Source: Gordius sp. MW1 (lineage: Eukaryota; Nematomorpha; Gordioida; Gordea; Gordiidae). From it: DNA of 64,000 bases. The position numbers and the translations under genes are program-made. Every line of letters begins with the position of its first letter. Within the stretch, counting starts at the first letter, position 1. The DNA lies in contig OZ038530.1 in assembly GCA_964036665.1 (NCBI GenBank), positions 18,994,001 through 19,058,000 of the forward strand, read 5' to 3'. The notes under the pieces are model-generated. The model was not told where the DNA came from and searched no databases. It worked only from the letters and a program-made list of their open reading frames with translations. Positions 1 to 10,607 of this stretch are shown here, one piece after another.

Positions 1-295
1 GCATTTATTTTGTGTTTATTTTAATGAAAATTGTTATTTTGTTGTTTAATGATTGCTGGTTTAAAAGACATTTAGGTCGGTTGATTGAATTGGATATAAC
101 TCAAATATATTATATAAAGCAGAAGATCGAGGTAGTCCCAAATTATCCGAGCCGAAATGTTTTCTTTCTTAATCCAACTCGGGCCCGACCCTTAGCCGAA
201 TGACATTCCTTTTAGATTTTACCATTTGGCAAATTTTACATTTAAAAATTTATTCTATCATTTAAATAAGTGATCGAATTGATTGCTTTTTATTG
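1..295. other. AT-rich flank, no gene seen
   Basis: No coding exon is recognisable. A short GC-rich patch with CGGGCCCGACCC-like text near 175-195 resembles the GC-rich repeats at 34185-34690 and 55336-55667, but the match is too short to call a copy. Confidence 0.4.
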
Positions 296-1335
296 AACTC
301 GGGCCTTCGGCCCTCGTGGGAAGGGGGAGGGGGGAAGGGAAGGGGGGACGAAACTCGTCTATACTCCGTATATAAGTAGCATATTTGCTATGCACTTATG
401 GGCGAAAAAGGTGGGAAGGAGCGAGAATGCCTATAGGGGGGTATTACATGCAAAATTAGTAGTTAACGATTTATACAAATGTTCCATCACTTTGGCCAGT
501 GGTGATCTTTTCTAATGGTTAGCAGACAGCCAAATAACTAGCCTATAAATATAATCAAGAAAAAAAAATCGATTTTAATCTCACTTTGCCCAATGGTCGT
601 TTTTTTCATTGATCAGTAGCCAGCGGACGGTCAAAAAGTCATATTATCAATGGTATTAACAAGAACAATATATTAATTTAATCTAAAAAAAAAGTAAAAA
701 AAATTTATCCTCTCCGGGATTCGAACCCACATCAGTAGAGGCATAGGCTTTTGTGGGGGGGGCACAGGGACCCATATCAGTAGAGGCATAGGCCCTTGTA
801 GGGGAGGTCATAGGGTCATTATCAATGTTAACCTAATATCCCAATTCAAAAACGAAAAAAAAAATTTGAATCACAATTTGGCCTATGGTTATTTTTTTAT
901 TAATCAGTAGCCAGCGGACGGCCAAAAAGTCATATTATCAATGGTATTAACAAGAACAAAATATTAATTTAATTTAAAAAAAATTGTCCTCTCTGGGGAT
1001 TGAACCAGCAAGTCAGAAAGTTGAAAGACGGTGTAAGAACGTTAAAGGACTGACGGTCATAGGGTAATTATCATTGTTAACCTAATATACCAATTCAAAA
1101 GCAAAAAAAATTAAATCACAATTTGGCAAATGGTCATTTTTTCATTAGTCAGTAGCCAGCGGTCAAAAAGTCATATTATCAATGGTATTAACAAGAACAA
1201 AATTTTAATTTAATTAAAAAAAATTTGTCCTTTCCGGGGATTGAACCTGCACTGCAAGTCAGAAAGAAAGCCGGTGTAATAGCTTGGTGGACGGACGGAC
1301 AACAAAGAGCGAGCCCATAAATTGCATAGCAATTA
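296..1335 (+). repeat. Composite repeat, copy 1 (diverged)
   Basis: This is the first of four copies of a composite repeat (others at 35511-37306, 45005-46640 and 49231-51130). It opens with the hairpin GGGCCTTCGGCCC and a purine-rich run, then an inverted-repeat arm TTGCTATGCACTTATGGGC. It ends with a GGAC-rich stretch and GCCCATAAATTGCATAGCAA. Three core units built on TTTGGC(C/A)(A/T)ATGGT are visible near 585, 872 and 1110. Between them lie GGATTCGAACCC and GGATTGAACC patches, which read on the minus strand as tRNA T-arm (B-box) sequence. It is the most diverged copy and has the fewest core units. No open frame is credible. Confidence 0.8.
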
Positions 1336-1602
1336 ATAATTGAAAACAAGGATAGTTCAATGTATGAAAATCCATTCTCTTGCCAAAAGTTTTTAACGTA
1401 ATAATATTTAAAATTATAAATGTTTATATAACGGAAAATAAGCTTTTAATATTTATTTATTCAATTATTTATATTGTTTTTCACGTTTTACTAGATACCT
1501 ATGATATATATGTGCTAATAAAATTACATTAAAAAATTATTTACAATATTATTAAAAAATACACCGGGAGAAGGAGCTGGAGATTGAAAGTTTTATAAGG
1601 CA
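1336..1602. other. AT-rich spacer
   Basis: Low-complexity AT-rich sequence between two repeats. I see no exon, RNA gene or repeat boundary in it. Confidence 0.4.
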
Positions 1603-1883
1603 AGGGCTTGTCTTAATATCGGATTCAGATTCAAATGGCGCGAATATATCTTTATCAAATATCCGATTCAATTTCATGTGTCAAACTCGGTTGTAATTAT
1701 TAATATTTTGTTTTTTGATAGTTGAAAACGTTTTTTGTTTATTTCAACTCTTGAGATTAATGGCTGTTTTGTTAGCCGTCTTAAATGTAAATCTGCTGTG
1801 TATTCGAAGTTAAGACACGGCTATGTTATAACCCGTACAACAATTTTTGCTGCGCAGCGAAATCTGATATTAAGGCGAGCCCT
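1603..1883. repeat. Inverted-repeat MITE, GGGCTTGTC family, copy A
   Basis: The left end reads AGGGCTTGTCTTAATATCGG and the right end is its approximate inverse, ending in GAGCCCT. AAGGC flanks both sides and may be the target duplication. The left ~170 bases are the reverse complement of the right half of 52071-52298, so the two are members of one non-autonomous family. No transposase frame is present. Confidence 0.65.
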
Positions 1884-2778
1884 AAGGCGTACAAACTATA
1901 TATATATCTTATTTGACATTATTATAAAAATTCATTGTGTTTGCTTCGCGCTGTTTTCAGGATGTGGGGCCATCTGGTCCAAAATTAGCCCATGGCCGGA
2001 TTATTTTTTTAATTTTTTGTTCGAACCCGGCCGAAATCCTCTTGGACCCTGGTTGTACGTCAGGCGGCCCGTACAGAATCTAGAGCCAACATGCTATAAT
2101 TTGAAGGCTAGAGGGGGCCGAAATTTTTTGTGCAACTATTTTTTAAATTAATTATACTAGTCTAAAATTATATCCACAGCCATTAAATGTACTTACATTT
2201 CCAAAACTTCATTTAAATTCTTGTATAAAATATTTGAAAAATTTGATAATCGAATGCGAATACTTTTGAAAGGACTTACCTATAACTTTTTATGTGTAAA
2301 ATTTCTTCATTTAGGAAAACACAAGATAAGGATTGATTTAATACACATTTTTTCGAAAACTTAGACAAACATTAGTCTGTGCTTATTCCATATGTATATC
2401 TCCAATCTACCTGTTTTTTGGCAAATTTGAAAAAAAAGATTTCTTGACCCTTAGTATAGTTTTCTAATTACAGTAGGTAAAAATATTATGAATAAAATGA
2501 AACGGCGGATTATAGTTTGGCACCAAGCCTAATATTATAGATCAAGACATATTTGGCAGGAATAGATGAGTGATATCCAAAATATTATGCTGCATAAAAT
2601 CTGGAAATAAGAAATTTATCGATTTACACAAACTTTCACATCAAAACAAATGTCCATATTTGGCTAAAAAATGCTACAATAACAGCCAAAACTTGTTTTT
2701 CATGAAAGCACTGTTTTTGGACAAATATTGACCATAGTTAAGGTATAAGTTACGCCAAAAAATTATTTCTTTTTTTAC
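1884..2778. other. Intergenic stretch upstream of the methyltransferase gene
   Basis: A moderately GC-rich patch at about 1960-2120 contains CCGG and GGCCC motifs and a spurious 138-residue frame that resembles no known protein. The rest is AT-rich. No exon is recognised. Confidence 0.4.
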
Positions 2779-2786
2779 TATATAAG
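2779..2786 (+). promoter_or_regulatory. Candidate TATA box of the methyltransferase gene
   Basis: TATATAAG lies 60 bases before the ATG, which leaves room for a start about 30 bases downstream and a short leader. This is inferred from sequence only. The region is AT-rich, so chance matches are possible. Confidence 0.4.
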
Positions 2787-2838
2787 CATCTTTTCTAAAA
2801 CTTTAATATAATTTGAATTAATCTAATATAATTTAACA

Positions 2839-3876
2839 ATGGCCACGCAAGCTTTAATTCCTAATAAGTATGAGAGCGGCGGACTTGGCAAAAAACACGA
2901 GCCCGAAACTCTTCCCCACATTCTCATGAATTCCGATGCAAACATCTATTCCAGCAAAAATAACTTTCAAAGTCTCCTGGTTCGCAAAATTTTAGACTCG
3001 TGGAAGGGGGGAAATAATCCCCTGTTAAAAAATGGTGTGACAAAAGGTACCGAACTCAGAGTAATGGATATAGGAAGTGGGGATGGAGCATCAACGGCTC
3101 TGTTACACCAAACTTTACTCAAAGGATCGTCAGCTGATTTGACTGGAAAAACCGTAGGGATGGATATTTTACCTACCATGGTAGAGTTCGCTAGTCAACA
3201 GCACACTAGTTCAGGTCTCTCGTTTCAGGTTGGAAACATTGGAGACATCCAAAACTTGCCTAAAGAGTGGGTTAACTCCTTCGATTTAGTTGTATCCTTC
3301 AATTGCATGCATTGGTTAGAGGATCAAGTGGGCGCTCTCAAAAACGTAGCTACCCTGCTCAAGCCCAACACTGGGTTGTATCACTGCGTTTTAGTGGGTG
3401 AAGAGGTACGGGTTATGATATACGCTATGGATAAGCTCTTTGAATTGCATGATTCCGTGATTCGAGGTGATAAAGTAGATCCTGATACTGAAGATTTAAT
3501 GAAACAGGTTGACGATTACATGTCTAAACTTAAAAGACTCGATGCCGAATGCAAGTTTCCTTGGAAAAGGCCTTACATGACTAACCCAGACCCAGTGGCG
3601 GCGTACACAAGTTTTATGAAAGAGGCTGGTTTTACGGATGTTAAAGTTACGCCGCTACGTAACATACGATTTGTTTGCTTGCCATCGCAGAACTATATGA
3701 ACCTAGTTCATACTTCCTTTTTCCCACACCTAAATGACATTCAAAGTCCTGAGCTAAGGAAGAAGTTTATCGAATTGCTCAACAAATATTGCTTTAAATA
3801 CAACCTCAAGGCTCATAGTTCCGAAGTCAACCACATGAGTCCTGAATTCTACGTTGTTGGTAGAGTTAAATCTTAA
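2839..3876 (+). CDS. Juvenile hormone acid methyltransferase-like protein
   Basis: This is a 345-residue class I SAM-dependent methyltransferase. SAM-binding motif I is VMDIGSGDG at residues 75-83. The segment DLVVSFNCMHWLED at 149-162 is the pattern typical of arthropod JHAMT, which methylates juvenile hormone acids or farnesoic acid in the cytosol. Family members are usually about 280-300 residues. This one is longer because of an N-terminal stretch and a charged segment around 190-250. The ATG has a good context (AACAATGG) and a TATA-like box 60 bases upstream. The frame has no intron, unlike every other host gene here, and an AATAAA overlaps the stop, so the 3' UTR is very short. It could be a retrocopy that stayed intact or a naturally intronless paralogue. 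The substrate cannot be told from sequence. JHAMT paralogues often act on other acids. Confidence 0.85.
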   Translation: MATQALIPNKYESGGLGKKHEPETLPHILMNSDANIYSSKNNFQSLLVRKILDSWKGGNNPLLKNGVTKGTELRVMDIGSGDGASTALLHQTLLKGSSADLTGKTVGMDILPTMVEFASQQHTSSGLSFQVGNIGDIQNLPKEWVNSFDLVVSFNCMHWLEDQVGALKNVATLLKPNTGLYHCVLVGEEVRVMIYAMDKLFELHDSVIRGDKVDPDTEDLMKQVDDYMSKLKRLDAECKFPWKRPYMTNPDPVAAYTSFMKEAGFTDVKVTPLRNIRFVCLPSQNYMNLVHTSFFPHLNDIQSPELRKKFIELLNKYCFKYNLKAHSSEVNHMSPEFYVVGRVKS

Positions 3877-3881
3877 ATAAA
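3876..3881 (+). terminator. Polyadenylation signal overlapping the stop codon
   Basis: AATAAA begins on the last base of the TAA stop and runs into a short A-run. It implies a 3' UTR of only a few tens of bases. Confidence 0.5.
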
Positions 3882-4287
3882 AAAAACACCATTTTTAGTA
3901 TGTCATTTTGTATCTTTTTTTAAATCATACAATTATGAAAACTTTTGAACATTTTTTAATGTTTATATTGATATTTTTATTATTGTATGTAATTAATATA
4001 TCTAAATTAATTAGAATATGTTGAGTTTAAGTTTGTGACTATTTTAAAGCATGTCTTATTTTTTATATTATTCAACAGTTGTTATACATGACGTTGAAAA
4101 CACATGTGATTGTACTTTTTTTGTGTATATAAAGAGAAATATAATTGTACCTAAAATTAATATTTAGTGGCAGAAAAGTCAAATTTCATGCAAAAATTAA
4201 GTGGAAATTTATCTAGCAAGTTCGCACATTAATTGTTTTAAAAGTGCCTCAAAGGATTAAAATTTTTCTACATCGTAAAAATACACA
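3882..4287. other. AT-rich intergenic DNA
   Basis: No exon, RNA gene or repeat edge is visible between the methyltransferase gene and the MITE that follows. Confidence 0.4.
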
Positions 4288-4581
4288 CTGAATGATTCGG
4301 TTCGGGTATAAGCGTCCGACACTTTTGAGACCGGTTTTTACGCATATTCATACGCATGTAATATGTACAATTAAAACAAAATAAGTTATATCAAAATATA
4401 TAATATCTATTTTATAAATAAATACATATTATCAAATAAATAACTAAATATAACCCTAACCCTGGCCTATATATTACATTTTACATATATTACATTTTGC
4501 GCAGAGTTATTTTCCCTCTCATTTTGATTGGGTTATCTTAGAAAGTGTCGGACGGATGCCTAAAAACCGAACGATTCATAG
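4288..4581. repeat. Inverted-repeat MITE (GAATGATTCGGTTCGG ends)
   Basis: The left end CTGAATGATTCGGTTCGG with GTCCGACACTTT is matched in inverted orientation by AAAGTGTCGGAC and CCGAACGATTCATAG at the right. The arms are about 40 bases with some mismatches. The centre is AT-rich and includes CCCTAACCCTGGCC and two TATTACATTTT blocks. The same blocks, inverted, occur in the 5' part of the composite repeat, so the two share a module. It has no coding capacity. Confidence 0.6.
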
Positions 4582-5352
4582 TCATTTTGTAGATATATTG
4601 AACATGATCATTACTACGAAAATACCATTTCATTTAAACCTAATAAGGGCAAACCCAGTTTTCTTGACCCTTGTGTTATTTTCCCAATACACTGATTTAA
4701 TCAAGTATCAAAATTTTATGCCTCGCAAGTGCTTATTAATTAAACGGGCATTCTAACATTTAAGTGGACATTCTATATATAAGCTATACAGATTTTAGAG
4801 TATTAAGGGATTTAACTTATTTGAGTATTAATATAGCTAATTAATATAATAAAATAAAAAGTTCTCAAACCAACATACATTAAAAATTTAAGACTTAACG
4901 CCAAAAAGTCCTTGAATGTTCGACTTGACTTATAAGAGATATTAATGTGAGCCTATACATTTTTTTGCATTATTTATAATAACAAGGCATAGATATTTAG
5001 GGGAATATAGTAATTATAAAAATTTTTAGACCTAGTTTTTTTATTTATATTTATTTATGAGCCTTTTATTTAATAGCAAGGGGCAAGTTGTTGGAACATA
5101 ATTTATGACTAAATAAAAAATACTAATAAATTTTTTAAGTAAGGTGTTTCTTTGCTAATGATAAATATTCAACGCATTCATGCGTCTTAAATTAGTACAC
5201 AAGATTATATATAATAACAATTTTGGAAAATAATAGACCAAAAATGTGTTTTACTTGTAAATACGAGTATAATAAGCGTCACTACTGTCTCATATGTTAA
5301 AAATTATATTATAATAGCTTAGCAGTGTACGATAATTAAATATGTAGTTGGT
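4582..5352. other. AT-rich DNA downstream of the metalloprotease gene
   Basis: No exon is recognised. TTTATT runs near 5050-5075 would read AATAAA on the minus strand and could serve the metalloprotease transcript, about 280-300 bases after its stop. Confidence 0.35.
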
Positions 5353-6299
5353 TCAAACTCCGAGGCGTGTGCATCTGCCCATTCTACACATCTAAGATAG
5401 GAATAACATTAACAATTATTTATTATATATAATTATAAGCAATATATAAATAAAACCCTTTTTTGGGTCCTAAAAGCCCTTTAAAGAATTTATGGAATCG
5501 ACATTTGTGTTAAAATTAAATGCAGCTTAGGACCACAACAGCTAATTGAAGTATTTGACGTGCACTCTATCTATTATGTTTTTCTCACAAACTTGATAGT
5601 GTTTAATTAATATAATTAGCATGGGTAGGTACTTTATTAATGGCGCAAGGTGAACCTTCTAAAGCTGGAGAAATGAAGAGGTTGATGGATTTTTTCGGCA
5701 AGGTGCAATACAGATATTTGCACACATCCTACATTTTTAATTAGAGTGATTATTATGTCAAAATATTTAAAAAAATATTCTTAACGTACTGCAAGCTAAA
5801 GGAGTATGAAATGGAATCGCATCATTGTGAGAATATATTGTAATGTAATTTAACGCATTTCAAAAGTTAACGAAACAATAATTATAAAATATGCCTTGTA
5901 TTTTTTTAATTTTAAATTTTTTGAATAGCGCTATATTGCTAATCGCCAATGTCATGGGTATGGTCATGGGGAGCCAGGACAAATGTTTTAATTTAATATA
6001 TTAAATTAATATCCACCTTTGTCTCTTTAAACCAATAAACTTGTTGACCCCCCCCCCCTTCCGCTTACAATTCAAGTTCTGGCTACTTTCATGGTCAGTG
6101 GAAGTAATGTCCAACTTAATAAGCAACAAAGTTTTATAGCCATACCTTATCTTCGGTGTAGGGCTTAGATGAAGGTCCTAAAGCCTCTATGCATTGTTTA
6201 TTGATGTTGAATCTTTGGCCCGGTAGCATCAAAGTTTCTATCCGATTCGCGATATCATTTTGATCTTTGTAGTAGAGGTTGTAGAGGCATGTGTGTTGC
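5353..6299 (-). CDS. Metalloprotease exons 8-10: Cys-rich tail
   Basis: Exon 8 (6299-6146) carries CLYNLYYKD and the LPGQRFNINKQC segment. Exon 9 (5728-5633) carries DVCKYLYC and ALEGSPC. Exon 10 (5391-5353) has twelve codons, MCRMGRCTRLGV, then TGA. The spacing follows the ADAMTS Cys-rich 2 module seen in tick salivary and parasitoid venom metalloproteases (family knowledge). No thrombospondin repeat follows before the stop. Confidence 0.85.
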
Positions 6300-9200
6300 C
6301 TTCCTAAGCCGTATATTATTAGATACTATGCTTCACAAAATGTGATTGATGTTTAAAAAAGCTAATATAATAATATGATCGTTGATAATGCCTAGTAAAC
6401 GAAAAGAAAATAATTTTGTAATAAAAATATATTTGTGCGAAGAGAGGTCACTTTGTTTTGTTATTTCGTTATTACTTTTGATATTTGTCAATTATTCTCA
6501 CATAATTGTATCACATTATCAACCTTACAATACTCAATTATATACTCGTTATTCTTAACACCCATCAATTGCATTGCTAGGCGACTTTATATAGTTTAAA
6601 ATTAATGTTTAAAATATTTAGGAAATGATACCTATGTTTCTTAAGATATTAAAAATATATTAATGATTATGCAATTGTTGTGTTAAGTCAACGACACGTA
6701 TCGACACAAAGGCGGGTGTGGAGAATAAAGTAAAAACAAATAATATGACCGAAGTATATAGAAGTATGAAGTGATTAAAGGAAAAAGGGAAAGATGAGGG
6801 AAGACAACAGACACACACATTTGTTTTTATGTAGTGATGCATTCGAATATTTTTATGGTTGTCTTTGTCTCGTGAATACTGAATACATATTTTTTGCATA
6901 TGATGGATTCGATTATATGTTTTATTGTCTTGGTCTCGTGATTACGGGAATAAACTAATTATTATTTGTGATCTTGGTCTTGTGATATAATAAATTTGTA
7001 TTTCCTGAACTGAACAGTGATATTTCCTGAACGGAACAGCAATGATTGTAGAAACTTCATTTGGGTATATATATCGTTGTACTAACTTTATTAAATTTCT
7101 TCTCCTTTATCAGGTATTAGGTCCCACAATTGTTGAGTTTGTTTTGATAGGTTTCATCCGTCTTGATCGGGTAGGCGCCATGTCCTGATTTATCTTCTTA
7201 GTTTTAATAATTTTGGCTACTCTACCTTTACACGTAACACGAGTTCCTCTTCTTCCTCTCTTCCCCGGCACCTCCACGTACAATACTTTTTGCTTTATCT
7301 CATTCGTCTTTCTTCTTAGTATATGACCATACAACCATAGCCGATTTTCGTTAATCAATTTCGCCCTAGGTTGAACACCCATTTTATGCCATGATACGGT
7401 CATTTGTCATAAGCTCGAAATATACCCTAAGCTCCACCGTCTCATATTCATCTCCGTGGCTTGAAATATCTATTCTTCCGTGAGGTTTATGGACCCATCG
7501 AGTAACGCCGGTCTTAAGATGGATTTGTAAGCTTTGCTCTTCAAACATACCGGCATCTTCTTGTTGCACATTACACCAAATATACTTCGCCATTTAAGCC
7601 ATCTTTTTAATCCCTGCATTGGCTTCTTTTGCGCAACCATCCTTTTGTGACATGGAGCCGAGATATGTAAAGCTGTCTACTTTTGGATACTTTAAATGGT
7701 CATCTAGCGATAAGGTGCCTGTAACGTTTATCTCCATGTGTAACGTTTTTTGATTGTTGCCCTATAAGCCATAACCAGCTCGGCGTTTACTTTTCGGCTT
7801 CTCCGAATACTATCTCTTTTGTCTATTTGCATAGTACTATATCATCGGCATTTAGCATACACAAAGGAAATGGTTTTTGAATGCCTCTCGTTATCTTATC
7901 CATAATTTAAAAAGACTTAGAGCAGATCCTTGATATAATCTTATTTTAACCCGAAAAGGTTAAGAGTCTCTAACTGTCGTTCTAAATCACGAATGGCTTC
8001 ATAAATATTTTCATACGCAGTACATACGCATCAGGGATATCTTGTTCTCAAGCCCACAATATAAAATCTCGAGAGATCTTGTCATAAGCTTTGTCCAAGT
8101 CGATAAAGACCATGTGTAAATTTCTTCTCTTTTCACAATATTTGCCCATCATTTGTTTTAGTGCGAAGATCGGGTCCATTGTGGATTTGCCGACCACAAA
8201 TCCGAATTAGTTTCCAGCTCTTTTTTAGCCTTGCTACTAAGATCTTTTCCATGAGTTTCAAGAAATCGCAAGTTATCTTATTTGGAACTATTATGATTTT
8301 GGAGAGGGTTTGTAAAACCGGTTTCCGACCTAGCGCCAATCCTCCATTTTTGCACATGTACGGTAGTAGTTCAATTTGAGTTTCTAAATTCAATTTAGGG
8401 ATGGAGTTGCAGAGAAAAGATAAAGTCATAGCCAACCCAATTTTTTAGATTTTATATTAATGGGCCGGGTTATTCCTAATTATATTGATTATAACGATTT
8501 AATCTGTGGAACGAATAGTTTTTGAATTTTGCTGTACGGTAGTAGTTCAATTTGAGTTTCTAAATTCAATTTAGGGTTGGAGTTGCAGACAAAAGATAAA
8601 GTCATAGACAACCCAATTTTTTAGTTTTATATTAATGGGCCGGGTTATTCCTAATCATATTGATTATAACGATTTAATCTGTGGAACGAATCGTTTTTGA
8701 ATTTTGCAAAACCTTAATTACAACGGCTCTTTAAATAGAGTATGATAATTATTATTTTGTGGTTGGGTTTGAAGTCAAATCATTAAAAGATTTAGGTTTT
8801 AACTTAGTATTAGATCTGAAATGAATAAAATTGGCAAGATTTTAAATTAAACCATTTACTTTATACTCTTATTTACCTTAAGACTTTTAGCATGTATTTA
8901 AAATCGCATTTACTTTATCAGTGAAGCAAATTGTTTTTGGCTGCACGCTGACCAAACGGGTTGGATCGCAGGGGAATAGGAGTTTGACATAATTTTGTGC
9001 TGACCAAAGCACTTATTGTCTTCCCCATCATGCTTCAACCCTAAACTGTATCCACATTTTGTTGTAATATAAAAAACCTTAAGTTTGGTTGAATTATAAT
9101 TGATTAATAATCCCTAAACTAAAATGCTAGATGGAAGGGGCATTTGCATATCCTCCCCCGTTATATAATTAAAAATTCGCTCTGCTTAAAAATCTTAAAG

Positions 9201-10607
9201 AATTATCATTATTAACAATTCAATAACATGTTTTAATGAGTTATATCTAAATCAACTCGTGTCAGAGAATTGATATTCATTTAGCAGTCCAATAATTGTG
9301 GTTATATCAAATATTAATAAAAATAGCTTAGGAAAATAATTCAATAAGTATTAATAAAAAAAATTTATTAATTTTTTAACAATTTTAAAACTAACTTGTG
9401 GCCTATCTCGTGAGCTGCATACATGACCGACGCAAAGCCTCTCCAACCCTCTACAATACTAATGGAGCCCGAGTTTGAGCACATACTACCAGCCCAACCG
9501 TAACCTAATTGAGGTAAAATTTATAAAGTTTTTAATTTTTTATAAATTTTGTTATGAACAAAATGATTAATTATTGCTAAATTTATGTATTCAAAGCTTA
9601 AAATCAGAATTTGACATATTTGTACCTGTGACTTCACCTTCATAACTTTGATTGTGTAGTATCAAATCTACCCTTTTAATTGATAAAAAAAATATATTTA
9701 AAAAAACGTCTTATTAATATATTTTAAAGAAATTCGTTTATTGTTTATAGGAAGTTTTAAATAAACCCAGTTATAAGTAAGGCATGGTCCCATCTCATTT
9801 CCACGTTGTATTTCTTTTTACGATATTGGTAAATGGAAAACCATTTAATGATATTTTTGGCATCAGTTTCGCCATATAATCCTACCTATGTAAAAGGTAT
9901 AATAAAGCTTGAATTTAAAATTTTTTCTAAATAATATTATTTTTTATTAAAATGCTTTTAACAGGTAAAAATGATCCATAAAATATTCAGTAAACGTCTT
10001 AATATTACTGTCTTCTTTTTCAATATTTCAAAATGAACCAGTTGAAAGGTCAGTTTTGCTTGAGAACTGATTTGCGAATATAAGGAATTCAACTAAAAAA
10101 ACAAAAATTACAATTAATAACATAACCACTCTTTAGGTAGAAATTATAACGTAGACCATGATTAAAATAGTTAAATCTTATTTGGTATTTCGCAATAAAA
10201 AAGCAATTTAATTATGTAATATTAGATGTGTAAAATATAGACAGACCCCCTGAACCAAAACTTCTACATAATTTAGCATGCCATTTTTGCTGTCAATTGC
10301 TCTCAAATTGCGGATGGCCATCATAGGGTAGTCTACAAATACTGCTAATTCAATGACGGCGTCCATTTTAGGTATGGTAAATATTTCTGGCATTAACTGA
10401 GAATAATCCCCCTCAACTAAATATTAGATAAGCTTTACAATAATTTATAAAGTTTGATTTAAGACATTTTATTCTTATTTATTAGAAAATCATTAGGGAA
10501 TATATTACAATAAATGTTTGAATTTTACCCGAGTAATAACTAGCTTCAACTATTATATTGTACATCAGAGCCAGGGCCATCCAATACATAAGCAAAGAGT
10601 TTTTCAT
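5353..10607 (-). CDS. Secreted M12B (ADAM/ADAMTS-type) zinc metalloprotease
   Basis: A complete ten-exon gene. Exons in transcript order: 10607-10529, 10416-10247, 10092-10009, 9885-9767, 9672-9626, 9504-9396, 9045-8914, 6299-6146, 5728-5633, 5391-5353. They total 1029 bases, or 342 residues plus stop, in frame throughout. Residues 1-21 form a signal peptide. IELAVFVDYPM near 43-53 starts the catalytic domain and WDHALLITG precedes the active site. HEIGHNLGLKHD at 198-209 is the zinc site (H198, E199, H202, H208), with an IMS Met-turn and WSACS after it. The tail (about 249-342) follows the ADAMTS Cys-rich pattern: CL..LPGQ..QC..C..LYC..EGSPC..CRMGRC. No prodomain or cysteine switch is present between signal peptide and catalytic domain. 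Most splice sites are canonical. The donor at 10246 (GTCTGT) and the acceptor before 6299 are weaker and were fixed by frame. A LINE fossil sits in the 2.6-kb intron. Confidence 0.9.
7110..8437 (-). mobile_element. Decayed LINE reverse transcriptase fragment
   Basis: Pieces of a non-LTR reverse transcriptase lie in order on the minus strand, in several frames. They are a KITCDFLKLMEKILVARL segment, GFVVGKSTMDPIFALKQ near 8205-8150, FIDLDKAYDKI near 8115-8080, the catalytic ADDIVL near 7845, the C-terminal WLYGHILRRK near 7330 and PGKRGRRGTR near 7265. This is the pattern of endonuclease/reverse-transcriptase LINEs common in arthropods (RTE/CR1-like). No endonuclease domain is seen, so the copy is 5' truncated. 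It carries several frameshifts and stops and is dead. It lies within intron 7 of the metalloprotease gene. A related 3' tail sits at about 40960-41110. Confidence 0.8.
8361..8711. repeat. Two-copy tandem duplication, ~176 bp
   Basis: The segment beginning CGGTAGTAGTTCAATTTGAG at 8361 recurs at 8537 with few differences. The first copy overlaps the 5' edge of the LINE fossil, so the duplication followed or accompanied the LINE insertion. Confidence 0.85.
8914..9504 (-). CDS. Metalloprotease exons 6-7: zinc-binding active site
   Basis: Exon 6 (9504-9396) begins GYGWAGSMC and ends within the Asn codon after HEIGH. Exon 7 (9045-8914) supplies NLGLKHDGEDNKC, the IMSNS Met-turn and the WSACSQKQF segment. 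The intron splits the HExxHxxGxxHD motif after its second His. All three His ligands and the catalytic Glu are intact, so the enzyme is predicted to be active. Confidence 0.92.
9925..9995. repeat. Short repeat shared with MDN1 intron 19
   Basis: GTAAAAATGATCCATAAAAT at 9964 recurs at about 59279 in the same strand, preceded in both by an AT-rich run with AAAATGCT. It lies in an intron of the metalloprotease gene. The repeat is probably part of the dispersed family described at 27150-27350 and 59100-59310. Confidence 0.45.

Noticed and set aside
1735-2151. 138-residue open frame
   Set aside because: It overlaps the end of a MITE, has no family signature and shows repeat-like composition.
6660-6899. 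79-residue minus-strand frame
   Set aside because: Low-complexity hydrophobic text inside the metalloprotease intron, without acceptor, donor or homology pattern.
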